Shown here: positions 8,720-15,827 of the stretch, piece by piece
Position numbering within the stretch: the stretch's first letter is position 1
Layout of the letters: every line of letters begins with the position of its first letter
DNA from: Enterocloster aldenensis
Lineage (GTDB): Bacteria > Bacillota > Clostridia > Lachnospirales > Lachnospiraceae
DNA length: 64,000 bases
Reading direction: 5' to 3'
NCBI RefSeq assembly: GCF_003434055.1
Contig: NZ_QVEX01000005.1
Span: 62,001 to 126,000 of the forward strand
Translations under genes and position numbers: made by a program
The notes under the pieces: generated by a model
The model's input: the letters and a program-made list of their open reading frames with translations, nothing else
What the model was told of the DNA's origin: nothing
The model's database searches: none

Positions 8720-9189
8720 AAATAAAAGCAGTTCCGGTAAACAGCACGAATTTTAAGCCTTTTGGGACATATTACAAAGTAATGGACGGCGCTCCCAGGA
8801 CAGGGACCGGTGGCTGGAAGGCCTGGATGACCCCGGGCGTATGTATGGATGATGTGGCCCACTTTGGTTTTACCATGGTAAAGGGAATGCCCTTTACAGT
8901 TGACACTATGGAACGCCACACAAAAACAACAGAGCTGATTGTATGCGGGGACAGGCCCCTTGTACTGGCAGTCGCGGATTCAGACCCTCAGGGACATGCC
9001 AAGGCCCAGGATATAAAGGCATTCATCGTCTCCCCCGGAGAGCTGGTCGTGATGGACCGGGGAATCTGGCATGATGCATGCAGATGTGCGGACGGCGATT
9101 CCTGTTACTACTATTTCCTTTCCCTTGAAACAGATGAAAAGGCGGTATTCCAGCCCGTGGAAGGCGGCTGCGTAGATGTCATCCTTTAA
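8716..9189 (+). CDS. Ureidoglycolate lyase (AllA)-like cupin protein, copy 2
   Basis: 157-residue paralogue of the preceding gene with the same layout: F-K-P-F-G-T-Y-Y, T-M-E-R-H, V-A-D-S-D-P and G-I-W-H-D-A. The ATG at 8716 overlaps the upstream stop (ATGA) and has AAGGAGG at a good distance; an upstream in-frame ATG at 8659 would overlap copy 1 by 60 bases and is rejected. The two copies are clearly diverged, so this is not a recent duplication. They might form a hetero-oligomer or handle successive intermediates. Function in this operon is inferred only from family and neighbours. Confidence 0.7.
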   Translation: MKIKAVPVNSTNFKPFGTYYKVMDGAPRTGTGGWKAWMTPGVCMDDVAHFGFTMVKGMPFTVDTMERHTKTTELIVCGDRPLVLAVADSDPQGHAKAQDIKAFIVSPGELVVMDRGIWHDACRCADGDSCYYYFLSLETDEKAVFQPVEGGCVDVIL

Positions 9190-9228
9190 CCGGGCCCTGC
9201 AGCACAGAATACTGAGAGGATACTACAT

Positions 9229-10527
9229 ATGGATACATTTTCACGGGTTGAAACCTGGATAGATGAAAATAAGGGACTGGCAGTAGACTTCCTGCAGCAG
9301 TTAATAAGGATACCGAGTATTAATCCATGGTTTTCTGACTATAAGGAATATACCACGGAAAAAGAGGTCCAGGAGTTTATTGCCAGGAACCTGAAAGAAC
9401 TGGGATTTGACGTCCGGCTCTGGGAAACAGATGCCGGCCTGCTTAAGGATTACAAGGGTTACCCCGGCTATTATGAAGGGCGCCCCATGCATGACAGGCC
9501 CATCCTCTATGCCTGTTACCAGGGAACCGGCAACGGCCGCTCCCTGCTCCTGACAGGACACGCCGATGTGGTAAAGACCGGCGAAGGCTGGACCCGGGAC
9601 CCGTTTGAAGGCGCTATTGAAGGAAACCGGATGTATGGGCGTGGTACCGTTGACATGAAAGGCGGTATTGCAGCCATGATCATGGCTGCAAGGGCTGTTA
9701 TCGAGTGCAGGATTGAACTTAGGGGAGACATCCAGATAAACACGGTGCCGGATGAAGAGGCAGGCGGAATGGGAAGCCTGGATTATGTACACAGGGGAAT
9801 CCATTCCGACGGCGCCATCATGACAGAGCCCACTAACCTTGAAATCGGTCCCATGTGCCGGGGCATACTGTGGGGCAAAATCACAATCCCCGGCAGGGCA
9901 GGACATATTGAGATGGCACAGTCCCATTGGTCACAGGGCGGTTGTGTGGACGCCGTAAAACTCCTGCAGCTTTATCTGAATGCAATTGACAACTTCAACC
10001 GGTACTGGGCTGCCAGGAAAACCCACCCTCTCATGAAGATTCCCTGCCAGCTTCTGGTGGCAGGCGTGCATGCAGGGGAATATCCGTCAGCCTACGCAGG
10101 AAGCGCTGAAATCATCTTCGACGCCCAGTACCTGCCCCAAGATCTGGATGAACGATACCGGGGAAGCCGGATAAAAAAGGAAATCGAGGACTTTGTGGAT
10201 AAGGTGGCTGACACCGATGAATGGCTCAGGGAAAACAGGCCCCATGTACAGTGGCTTCTGGACGCGGACTGCGCTGAGACGCCTGCAGACGGGGCGTTCG
10301 TAAAAGCCATGGCCGATGGCGCGGGAAGAGTCCAGTCCCCGGTCGTTATAAACGGTTTAGGCGCCCATTCAGACATGGGCTGGTACGTACATCAGGGGAT
10401 TCCCACCATCAATTTCGGCCCAGGCTCCCCTCTTATTGCCCATCAGGCAGACGAATACATCGAACTGGACCAATACATCACCAGTATTAAAATGCTTGCA
10501 GCAATGATCATCAATTGGTGTAAATAA
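9229..10527 (+). CDS. M20-family metallo-amidohydrolase (ArgE/DapE/allantoate hydrolase-like)
   Basis: 432-residue cytoplasmic Zn hydrolase. The family metal ligands are visible: L-L-T-G-H-A-D-V-V (first His/Asp), Y-G-R-G-T-V-D-M-K-G-G (bridging Asp with its usual M-K-G-G), P-D-E-E-A-G-G (catalytic Glu and ligand), and N-F-G-P-G near the C-terminus. Such enzymes cleave acyl-amide bonds, for example N-acetylornithine, succinyl-diaminopimelate, carbamoyl or allantoate compounds. The start ATG is preceded by GAGAGG. Position after two AllA-like genes suggests removal of an amide or carbamoyl group from the imported substrate. A hairpin follows the stop. Confidence 0.85.
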   Translation: MDTFSRVETWIDENKGLAVDFLQQLIRIPSINPWFSDYKEYTTEKEVQEFIARNLKELGFDVRLWETDAGLLKDYKGYPGYYEGRPMHDRPILYACYQGTGNGRSLLLTGHADVVKTGEGWTRDPFEGAIEGNRMYGRGTVDMKGGIAAMIMAARAVIECRIELRGDIQINTVPDEEAGGMGSLDYVHRGIHSDGAIMTEPTNLEIGPMCRGILWGKITIPGRAGHIEMAQSHWSQGGCVDAVKLLQLYLNAIDNFNRYWAARKTHPLMKIPCQLLVAGVHAGEYPSAYAGSAEIIFDAQYLPQDLDERYRGSRIKKEIEDFVDKVADTDEWLRENRPHVQWLLDADCAETPADGAFVKAMADGAGRVQSPVVINGLGAHSDMGWYVHQGIPTINFGPGSPLIAHQADEYIELDQYITSIKMLAAMIINWCK

Positions 10528-10529
10528 CC

Positions 10530-10570
10530 CCCTGCCCTTTCCGGATGTTAAAAAATACGGAAGGGCAGGG
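10530..10570 (+). other. Intercistronic hairpin without U-tract
   Basis: CCCTGCCCTT-T-CCG (10530-10543) pairs with CGGAAGGGCAGGG (10558-10570), leaving one bulged T. There is no T-run, and a ribosome site for the next gene follows, so it more likely stabilises or processes the mRNA than ends transcription. Confidence 0.55.
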
Positions 10571-10587
10571 CAGAAAAGAGGTGTAAA

Positions 10588-11334
10588 ATGGTAAAACGCA
10601 TCCTGCTTGCAGGAGAATCATGGATGAGCTATACAACCCACGTAAAGGGGGCTGACGCTTTCTATACATCAGTATATGAAACAGGCGAAAAGTACCTGAA
10701 GGCAGCGCTGGAAGAAGGAGGGTATGAATTTACCTTCCTGCCCAACCATCTTGCCACAGAGGAATTTCCATTTACCATGGATGGACTGAGGCAATATGAC
10801 CTTATCATACTATCGGATATAGGCGCCAACACGCTGCTCCTGCCCACCCTTACCTTTACCAGGAGCCAAATCCAGCCCAACCGGTGCAGCCTTATAAAGA
10901 ATTACGTGCTTGAGGGAGGGGCGCTCTTAATGATTGGAGGCTATCTTACATTTTCCGGCGTGGATGCCAAGGGAAAATGGCAGGATACCCCTGTCCAGGA
11001 CGTACTCCCTGTCCGGATCCTTCCAACGGACGACCGGATGGAACACTGCGAGGGTGTCCGCCCGGTCAAGGCGGCGGACCATGCAGTCTTAGACGGGATT
11101 GACACGGAATGGCCGCTTATACTGGGCTACAACAAAACCATTGCCAAACCGGAAGCAGTCATCCCGGTCAAGGTTGAGGACAACCCCTTTATCGCGCTTG
11201 GCGAATATGGAAAAGGGCGTTCTGCTGCTTTTACAACGGATTGTTCTCCTCACTGGGCCCCTCCTGGGTTCTGCCAATGGCCCGGGTACGGGAAAATCTT
11301 CTGTAATCTGGCAAAATGGCTCACGGACAGATAA
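10588..11334 (+). CDS. Glutamine amidotransferase-like class 1 fold protein (DUF1355/GATase1-like)
   Basis: 248-residue cytoplasmic protein of the GATase1-like family, related to putative amidotransferases and ThuA-like proteins. It begins R-I-L-L-A-G-E-S-W and contains Y-D-L-I-I-L-S-D-I-G-A-N (about 69-80) and E-G-G-A-L-L-M-I-G-G-Y (about 109-119), positions where classical amidotransferases have their oxyanion strand and nucleophile turn; the nucleophile Cys is not seen there. The C-terminus has H-W-A-P-P-G-F. It is the last gene of the operon before a strong hairpin. A catalytic role is unproven; it could be a hydrolase or a sensor of a sugar-like ligand. Confidence 0.65.
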   Translation: MVKRILLAGESWMSYTTHVKGADAFYTSVYETGEKYLKAALEEGGYEFTFLPNHLATEEFPFTMDGLRQYDLIILSDIGANTLLLPTLTFTRSQIQPNRCSLIKNYVLEGGALLMIGGYLTFSGVDAKGKWQDTPVQDVLPVRILPTDDRMEHCEGVRPVKAADHAVLDGIDTEWPLILGYNKTIAKPEAVIPVKVEDNPFIALGEYGKGRSAAFTTDCSPHWAPPGFCQWPGYGKIFCNLAKWLTDR

Positions 11335-11352
11335 AAACAGTGTATAAATAAT

Positions 11353-11407
11353 GGGATTGGATCCGGCAGTCACGCATACCATACGTACGCCTGCCGGATT
11401 CAATCCC
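11353..11407. terminator. Long hairpin, probable terminator of the DeoR-controlled operon
   Basis: A 17-bp stem with one G-U pair (GGGATTGGATCCGGCAG at 11353-11369 with CTGCCGGATTCAATCCC at 11391-11407) sits between the convergent ends of the operon and the Cys-rich peptide gene. The U-tract is poor on both sides, so termination strength is uncertain. Confidence 0.6.
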
Positions 11408-11436
11408 GTTATCTGTCCATCCCCCGTCTGTACTTC

Positions 11437-11607
11437 CTAATTACGCTCCATATGCGTATCCTGATGCGCTCCACAGCAGCCACCGCTGCTGCAGCCGGAA
11501 CAGCCGGAGCATCCCTTGCCCGCCTTCTTATCCTTTATCATCTTGCGCACCACCGCGCCTACAGCCACGGCCAATATAAGTAATATTACAAAGGTTGGAA
11601 GATTCAT
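11437..11607 (-). CDS. FeoB-associated Cys-rich membrane peptide
   Basis: 56-residue peptide with one N-terminal membrane helix (L-P-T-F-V-I-L-L-I-L-A-V-A-V-G-A-V-V) followed by a basic stretch and a Cys/Ser/Gly cluster (C-S-G-C-S-G-C-S-S-G-G-C-C-G). This matches the FeoB-associated Cys-rich family, normally encoded beside feoAB ferrous-iron uptake genes. The start is the ATG at 11607 because AAGGAG lies 7 nt upstream; the longer open frame reading to 11742 lacks a ribosome site and runs through the promoter. No feoA or feoB lies nearby. The promoter carries two metal-repressor-like boxes, consistent with iron or manganese control. The Cys cluster probably binds metal. Confidence 0.8.
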   Translation of the reverse strand: MNLPTFVILLILAVAVGAVVRKMIKDKKAGKGCSGCSGCSSGGCCGAHQDTHMERN

Positions 11608-11689
11608 ATCCATTCTCCTTTCCGTCTGGTCTGTTATCCGCCCCCGGCCGCCCGGAAAAACATCTGTGCAGCCGTTAAAACGCTTTTGG

Positions 11690-11730
11690 TTAGGTATTTC
11701 TAACTTTATACTCAGATTAGCACTTTCTAA
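11690..11730. promoter_or_regulatory. Two TTAG-N6-CTAA operator boxes for a DtxR-family repressor
   Basis: TTAGGTATTTCTAA (11690-11703) and TTAGCACTTTCTAA (11717-11730) share inverted TTAG/CTAA half-sites 6 bp apart, as in the outer parts of DtxR/IdeR boxes. Their centres are 27 bp apart. The second overlaps the -10 and spacer of the minus-strand promoter; the first covers about +4 to +17. They lie between a metal-related gene and a DtxR-family gene. Confidence 0.6.
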
Positions 11731-11742
11731 CTCTCTTGTCAA
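11714..11742 (-). promoter_or_regulatory. Promoter of the Cys-rich metal peptide gene
   Basis: Minus-strand TTGACA (11742-11737), a 17-bp spacer and extended -10 TGC-TAATCT (-10 at 11719-11714). It is overlapped by the TTAG-N6-CTAA box at 11717-11730, which would block RNA polymerase when a repressor is bound. Confidence 0.65.
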
Positions 11743-11825
11743 TCGTTTTTTTATATGTTACACTTAAGGATAATCAGCTGGTGCCGCCTTGCGGCATCAG
11801 ACAAAACTACGGGGGTGTTTACGCA

Positions 11826-12212
11826 TTGAAGATACAGGAGTCAGCAGAAAATTATCTGGAAACCATACTAATGCTTGGCAGGAAGAAGCCCTATGTACGT
11901 TCCATTGATATTGCCAATGAATTGAATTTCTCCAAGCCAAGTGTCAGTGTGGCCATGAAAAACCTGCGTGAGAACGGATATATCCTGGTTGATGAGCATG
12001 GATATATCACCCTTACCGCAGCGGGCCAGTCCATTGCGGATACCATGTACGAACGGCATACCATGCTTTCCAACTGGCTTATTTATCTTGGCGTGGACGC
12101 CAGGACAGCGGCCGAGGACGCATGCCGCATGGAGCATGTACTGAGCGCAGACACGTTCGAGGCAATTAAGCGCCATATTACCCAGGGGCACGAACTGCCG
12201 GAGGATATTTAG
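11826..12212 (+). CDS. DtxR/MntR-family metal-dependent transcriptional regulator
   Basis: 128-residue regulator of the short DtxR family (Fe- or Mn-responsive), with the N-terminal winged helix (R-S-I-D-I-A-N-E-L-N-F-S-K-P-S-V-S-V-A-M-K-N-L, about residues 25-48) and a dimerisation/metal domain containing D-A-C-R-M-E-H-V-L-S, whose Cys, Glu and His are conserved metal ligands. It lacks the C-terminal SH3-like domain of DtxR itself. A TTG start at 11826 is chosen: GGGGGTG precedes it and the family begins K-I-Q-E-S-A-E-N-Y-L-E here; the longer frame from 11736 adds a non-family leader that overlaps the divergent promoter. It is divergent from the Cys-rich peptide and likely binds the two boxes between them. 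Confidence 0.85.
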   Translation: MKIQESAENYLETILMLGRKKPYVRSIDIANELNFSKPSVSVAMKNLRENGYILVDEHGYITLTAAGQSIADTMYERHTMLSNWLIYLGVDARTAAEDACRMEHVLSADTFEAIKRHITQGHELPEDI

Positions 12213-12275
12213 CGGATACGGTTTTTGCAGCCCATCCGCAGATAATACAGCATACCAAGCAAGGAGGACAATGCC

Positions 12276-12845
12276 ATGATAAAAGATCTTGTTGCCAGCT
12301 GCCGTTCCTACCGGAGGTTTTATGAGGAGGAGCGCATACCTTATGAGGAACTGAAGGATATGGTGGATACTGCCAGGATTACAGGCAGCGCAGCCAATTC
12401 CCAGGCATTAAAGTATAAAATCATCTGCCGCAGGGAAGAATGCGCCCGGATTTTCCCAACCATCGGATGGGCTGCTGCCTTAACGGATTGGGACGGACCG
12501 GCGCCAGGTGAACGGCCCAGCGCATATATCATCATGGTCTGCGACCTTTCCATCGGGAAGAACCGGCAGTGGGATGAAGGCATCACGGCCCAGACCATCA
12601 TGCTCAGCGCCGTGGAAAAGGGTTACGGAGGCTGTATCATTGGAAACTGCCGCCGCGCCGAGCTTTTAAAGCTTCTGGACCTGAACCCGGAACAGTATTT
12701 TGTCAGCCTGGTCCTGGCCCTTGGAAAGCCAAAAGAAGAGGTTGTGCTGGTTCCGCTGGGCGAGGATGGCAGCACCACCTATTACAGGGACAATAACCAG
12801 ATTCACTATGTACCAAAACGCAGCCTGGATGATATCCTGATTTAG
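12276..12845 (+). CDS. Nitroreductase-family flavoprotein
   Basis: 189-residue protein resembling FMN-dependent nitroreductases. N-terminal S-C-R-S-Y-R-R-F corresponds to the R-S-x-R-x-F phosphate-binding motif, and the C-terminal G-Y-G-G-C-I-I-G-N-C is the family's flavin-binding loop (GLGxCWIG). AAGGAGG lies 11 nt before the ATG. It follows the DtxR-family gene by 63 bp and could be co-transcribed, though no direct functional link is apparent. The physiological substrate (a quinone, nitroaromatic or flavin) is not readable. Confidence 0.82.
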   Translation: MIKDLVASCRSYRRFYEEERIPYEELKDMVDTARITGSAANSQALKYKIICRREECARIFPTIGWAAALTDWDGPAPGERPSAYIIMVCDLSIGKNRQWDEGITAQTIMLSAVEKGYGGCIIGNCRRAELLKLLDLNPEQYFVSLVLALGKPKEEVVLVPLGEDGSTTYYRDNNQIHYVPKRSLDDILI

Positions 12846-12901
12846 CTGCATGGTCAGGAGGAAACATCATCTCCCACCAACTATCATCCGGACCATCTTA
12901 T

Positions 12902-12956
12902 CAAAAAAGTGCGCGCATTGCAAAGCCCTGCTTTTTGCTTCACAATACACGCACTT
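12902..12956 (-). terminator. Terminator of the Zn/Cd efflux operon
   Basis: On the minus strand AAGTGCG (12956-12950) pairs with CGCACTT (12913-12907) and runs into TTTTTTG; the large apical loop holds a smaller AGCAAA/TTTGC hairpin. It lies just after the P-type ATPase stop. Confidence 0.6.
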
Positions 12957-12966
12957 CCCTGTCATA

Positions 12967-14922
12967 CTATTTTAGTGACAAAGCCCTCATTGCATTAAGG
13001 ATTGCTATTACAGACACGCCCACGTCCGCAAACACGGCCTCCCACATGTTTGCCATTCCAAAGGCTCCCATCAAAAGTACGATGGCCTTGACTCCCAATG
13101 CAAAAATGATGTTCTGTTTGACAATCGACATGGTCCTGCGGGATATGCGGACCACATCCGATATCTTGGACGGGTCATCGTCCATAAGGACAATATCCGC
13201 TGCTTCAATGGCTGCATCGGAACCCATGCTTCCCATGGCAATCCCTATGTCGGCCCTGGAGAGCACCGGAGCGTCATTGATGCCGTCCCCTACAAATGCC
13301 AGCTTATCTTTACCGTGAAGGCCTGCCAGAAGTTCTTCCACCTTGGCCACCTTCCCATCGGGCAGAAGCTCTGCATGAACCTCATCCAGTCCCAGACGGG
13401 CTGCAACTGCCTCGCCAACCTCCTTCTTGTCACCGGTCAGCATGACGGTCCTTCTGACGCCTACCTTCTTAAGGTCACGGATGGCTTTATATGCCTCTTC
13501 CTTGATTGTATCCGAAATCACGATGGAACCTTTAAACACACCGTCCTGCGCCACATAAACCACGGTGCCGATGCTCGGGCACTCCTTGTAGTCCACCTGC
13601 ATTTCCTTCATCAGCTTACTGTTTCCTGCCAGGACCACATGACCGTCTATGACTGCCTTAACCCCATGACCGGAAATCTCCTCCGTGTCAGACACCCGGT
13701 TCATGTCAACGGCGCTGCCCCAGGCATCCTTGATTGAGCGTGAAATAGGGTGGTCGGAATAGCTTTCCGCCAGGGCCGCCAGTTCCAGAAGGCCGGCAGT
13801 TTCCCCGGACAGGTCATCGGCCCCTGTATTTCCGGCAGATATATTCCCGGCAGGCACCGTTCCTGCAGGTGCATTCCCGCCAGATACACCCCTATCCGCC
13901 AAATGAATCTCCGTCACCTTAAACTCACCCTTTGTCAGGGTGCCTGTCTTGTCAAATACAATGGTATCCATCTGGGACAATGCTTCCAGATAATTGCTTC
14001 CCTTAACCAGCACGCCTCTTCTGGACGCAGCGCCGATTCCTGAGAAAAAGCTCATGGGCACGGATATGACAAGGGCGCAGGGACAGGAGATCACAAGAAA
14101 GGTACATGCCCTTCTTATGCCCTCGGCCCATGACTGCCCCAGCATCAGGGGCGGAAGGACTGCCAGTACCACGGCGGCAATCACAACAATAGGCGTATAA
14201 TACCGGGCAAAACGGGTGATGAAATTCTCCACCTGCGCTTTCTTACTGCTGGCATTCTCCACCAGCTCCAGGATCTTGGCAACCGTGGAATCATCAAATT
14301 CCTTTGTGACCTGTACCCTGAGCAGCCCGCTCCCGTTGACACAGCCGCTGATGACATCGTCACCCACGCCGGCCTTCCTTGGGACCGACTCCCCGGTAAG
14401 GGCCGAGGTATCCACCATGGAATCCCCAAATACCACCCTGCCGTCCAGAGGAATCCTCTCCCCGGCTTTTACCACGATGATATCGCCCACCTCCACGTCA
14501 TCCGGGTCCACCTGCTTAAGCTGTCCGTCCTCCTCTATGTTGGCGTATTCAGGACAGATGTCCATAAGCTCCGTGATGGACTGCCTGGAGCGGTTCACCG
14601 CATAACTCTGGAACAGTTCGCCCACCTGATAGAACAGCATGACTGCCACTGCCTCAGAATATTCCCCTATTCCGAATGCGCCAAAGGTGGCTACTGTCAT
14701 GAGAAAATTCTCATCAAAAACCTGGCCGTTCTTAATGTTTCGGAATGCTTTGTATACAATATCCCAACCAATCAGCACATAGGGAACCAGATATACTGCC
14801 AGCCTGCCCCAGATACCTGGTCCTGCGGGCAGCGTACCCATATGGTCCGCCACAGCCAGAGGGATATATACAATGAATGTAGCTATGATACGGAAAAGCA
14901 TTGCCTTCTGTTTCTTTGTCAT
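12967..14922 (-). CDS. zntA: Zn/Cd/Pb-translocating P1B-type ATPase
   Basis: 651-residue heavy-metal efflux pump. Visible: phosphatase loop T-G-E-S (176-179), the metal-coordinating C-P-C in a membrane helix (280-282), phosphorylation site D-K-T-G-T (324-328), S-D-H-P (389-392), T-G-D-K and G-D-G-I-N-D-A-P-V hinge motifs. The last membrane helix ends D-V-G-V-S-V-I-A-I-L-N-A, the pattern of Zn/Cd/Pb pumps rather than Cu pumps. There is no N-terminal HMA domain; a separate 72-residue HMA protein is encoded upstream. A Gly/Ala/Asn-rich stretch (about 346-375) is inserted between the phosphorylation site and the HP motif. Third gene of the ArsR-HMA-ATPase operon, so induction by Zn or Cd is expected. 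Confidence 0.93.
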   Translation of the reverse strand: MTKKQKAMLFRIIATFIVYIPLAVADHMGTLPAGPGIWGRLAVYLVPYVLIGWDIVYKAFRNIKNGQVFDENFLMTVATFGAFGIGEYSEAVAVMLFYQVGELFQSYAVNRSRQSITELMDICPEYANIEEDGQLKQVDPDDVEVGDIIVVKAGERIPLDGRVVFGDSMVDTSALTGESVPRKAGVGDDVISGCVNGSGLLRVQVTKEFDDSTVAKILELVENASSKKAQVENFITRFARYYTPIVVIAAVVLAVLPPLMLGQSWAEGIRRACTFLVISCPCALVISVPMSFFSGIGAASRRGVLVKGSNYLEALSQMDTIVFDKTGTLTKGEFKVTEIHLADRGVSGGNAPAGTVPAGNISAGNTGADDLSGETAGLLELAALAESYSDHPISRSIKDAWGSAVDMNRVSDTEEISGHGVKAVIDGHVVLAGNSKLMKEMQVDYKECPSIGTVVYVAQDGVFKGSIVISDTIKEEAYKAIRDLKKVGVRRTVMLTGDKKEVGEAVAARLGLDEVHAELLPDGKVAKVEELLAGLHGKDKLAFVGDGINDAPVLSRADIGIAMGSMGSDAAIEAADIVLMDDDPSKISDVVRISRRTMSIVKQNIIFALGVKAIVLLMGAFGMANMWEAVFADVGVSVIAILNAMRALSLK

Positions 14923-14991
14923 AATGATTTCCTTTCCTGAACAGGCAGGGCCTGCTCCCTTTTATTAAGCGTAGGCGCCGCCTGACAGACC

Positions 14992-15210
14992 TTACATCTG
15001 GATGATGCAGTCCGGTTCAACCTTCCTGCACACAGCCACGACTTCCTTCATGATTTCATCGAACCTGCTTTCCTCTGCCTCGATTGTCATCTTCTGGGTC
15101 ATGAAGCTTACATTGGCATCTGCCACGCCCTCAATCCTCTTGATTGCTTCCTCCATCTTAGCTGCACAGTTTGCGCAGTCCAGGTCCTGTAATTTGAATT
15201 TCTTTTTCAT
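14992..15210 (-). CDS. Heavy-metal-associated (HMA) domain protein
   Basis: 72-residue single ferredoxin-like HMA domain with D-C-A-N-C (Cys12 and Cys15) after the first strand and V-A-D-A-N-V-S-F as the second strand. HMA domains bind soft metals through the CxxC pair and hand them to a P-type ATPase. Here it replaces the missing N-terminal domain of the ATPase encoded 69 bp downstream. The start is the ATG at 15210, 8 nt after GGAGG; two earlier in-frame Met codons are too close to or upstream of that site. The C-terminus ends with C-R-K-V-E-P-D-C, two further Cys residues that could add a metal site. Confidence 0.88.
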   Translation of the reverse strand: MKKKFKLQDLDCANCAAKMEEAIKRIEGVADANVSFMTQKMTIEAEESRFDEIMKEVVAVCRKVEPDCIIQM

Positions 15211-15251
15211 TATCATATCCTCCATTCATCATATTATTATAAAAATAGTTC

Positions 15252-15611
15252 CTATTCCTCAATGTGTTCCAGACCCTGGTTGATAATGGTCCTTACATGT
15301 CCGTCTGCCAGGGAGTAAAATACAGCTTTGCCTTCCCTGCGGCTCTTTACCAGGCGGCTCTGCTTGAGGATCTTCAGCTGATGGGAAATAGCTGACTGAT
15401 TCATGTTGAGAAGCTGCGCAATGTCACACACGCACATCTCCGACTCAAAGAGCACATACAGGATCTTAATCCTGGTAGAATCGCCGAATACCTTGAATAT
15501 CTCAGCCAGGTCATAGAGTTCATCTTCATCCGGCATCTTAGCCGTGACCGCCTTCACCACATCCTCATGGACCTGGTAAAAGTCACAGCACTCCACGTCA
15601 TTCATTGCCAT
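15252..15611 (-). CDS. ArsR/SmtB-family metal-sensing repressor (CzrA/CadC-like)
   Basis: 119-residue winged-helix repressor with the HTH at about residues 60-85 (I-A-Q-L-L-N-M-N-Q-S-A-I-S-H-Q-L). Two metal-site signatures are visible: E-M-C-V-C-D in the alpha-3 region, and D-G-H-x10-H-I-E-E near the C-terminus, the alpha-5 Asp/His/His/Glu zinc site of SmtB and CzrA; an N-terminal C-C pair resembles CadC. It should therefore sense Zn, Cd or Co and derepress the HMA and ATPase genes behind it. The start at 15611 is chosen because AAGGGGG lies 8 nt upstream; the longer frame to 15662 runs through the operator. Confidence 0.9.
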   Translation of the reverse strand: MAMNDVECCDFYQVHEDVVKAVTAKMPDEDELYDLAEIFKVFGDSTRIKILYVLFESEMCVCDIAQLLNMNQSAISHQLKILKQSRLVKSRREGKAVFYSLADGHVRTIINQGLEHIEE

Positions 15612-15643
15612 GCGGTTAACCCCCTTCTTTTTTGACATCTGTT

Positions 15644-15665
15644 CATATGAATGATTGTTCATATG
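15644..15665. promoter_or_regulatory. Operator for the ArsR/SmtB repressor
   Basis: Perfect 8-bp inverted repeat CATATGAA (15644-15651) / TTCATATG (15658-15665) with a 6-bp spacer, a typical ArsR/SmtB operator pattern. It lies at about +5 to +26 of the operon promoter. An additional TGTTCATATG direct copy starts at 15640. Confidence 0.75.
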
Positions 15666-15676
15666 TTTATATCTAC

Positions 15677-15704
15677 ATTATATTCATAATCCTGAAAATG
15701 TCAA
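15677..15704 (-). promoter_or_regulatory. Promoter of the ArsR-HMA-ATPase operon
   Basis: Minus-strand TTGACA (15704-15699) and TATAAT (15682-15677), both full consensus, with a 16-bp spacer. The repressor operator lies directly downstream. Confidence 0.8.
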
Positions 15705-15778
15705 CCCTTTTTTATGAATCAACATGACAAGTATTTCCCATCCGCTTCCCACAGGCACCAGACAGCCTTTCAGACATA

Positions 15779-15813
15779 TTAAAAAAGCGCACTCCATATA
15801 GAAATGCGCCTTT
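15779..15813 (-). terminator. Terminator after the NhaC gene
   Basis: Minus-strand AAAGGCGCA (15813-15805) pairs with TGCGCTTTT (15791-15783), and the T-run continues to 15781. It lies 15 bp beyond the NhaC stop and closes the peptide-importer operon. Confidence 0.8.
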
Positions 15814-15827
15814 AACCGATGATTATA

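Noticed and set aside
11608..11742. N-terminal extension of the Cys-rich peptide to 101 residues
   Set aside because: It would run through the promoter and operator boxes and has no ribosome site; the extension has no membrane or Cys features of the family.
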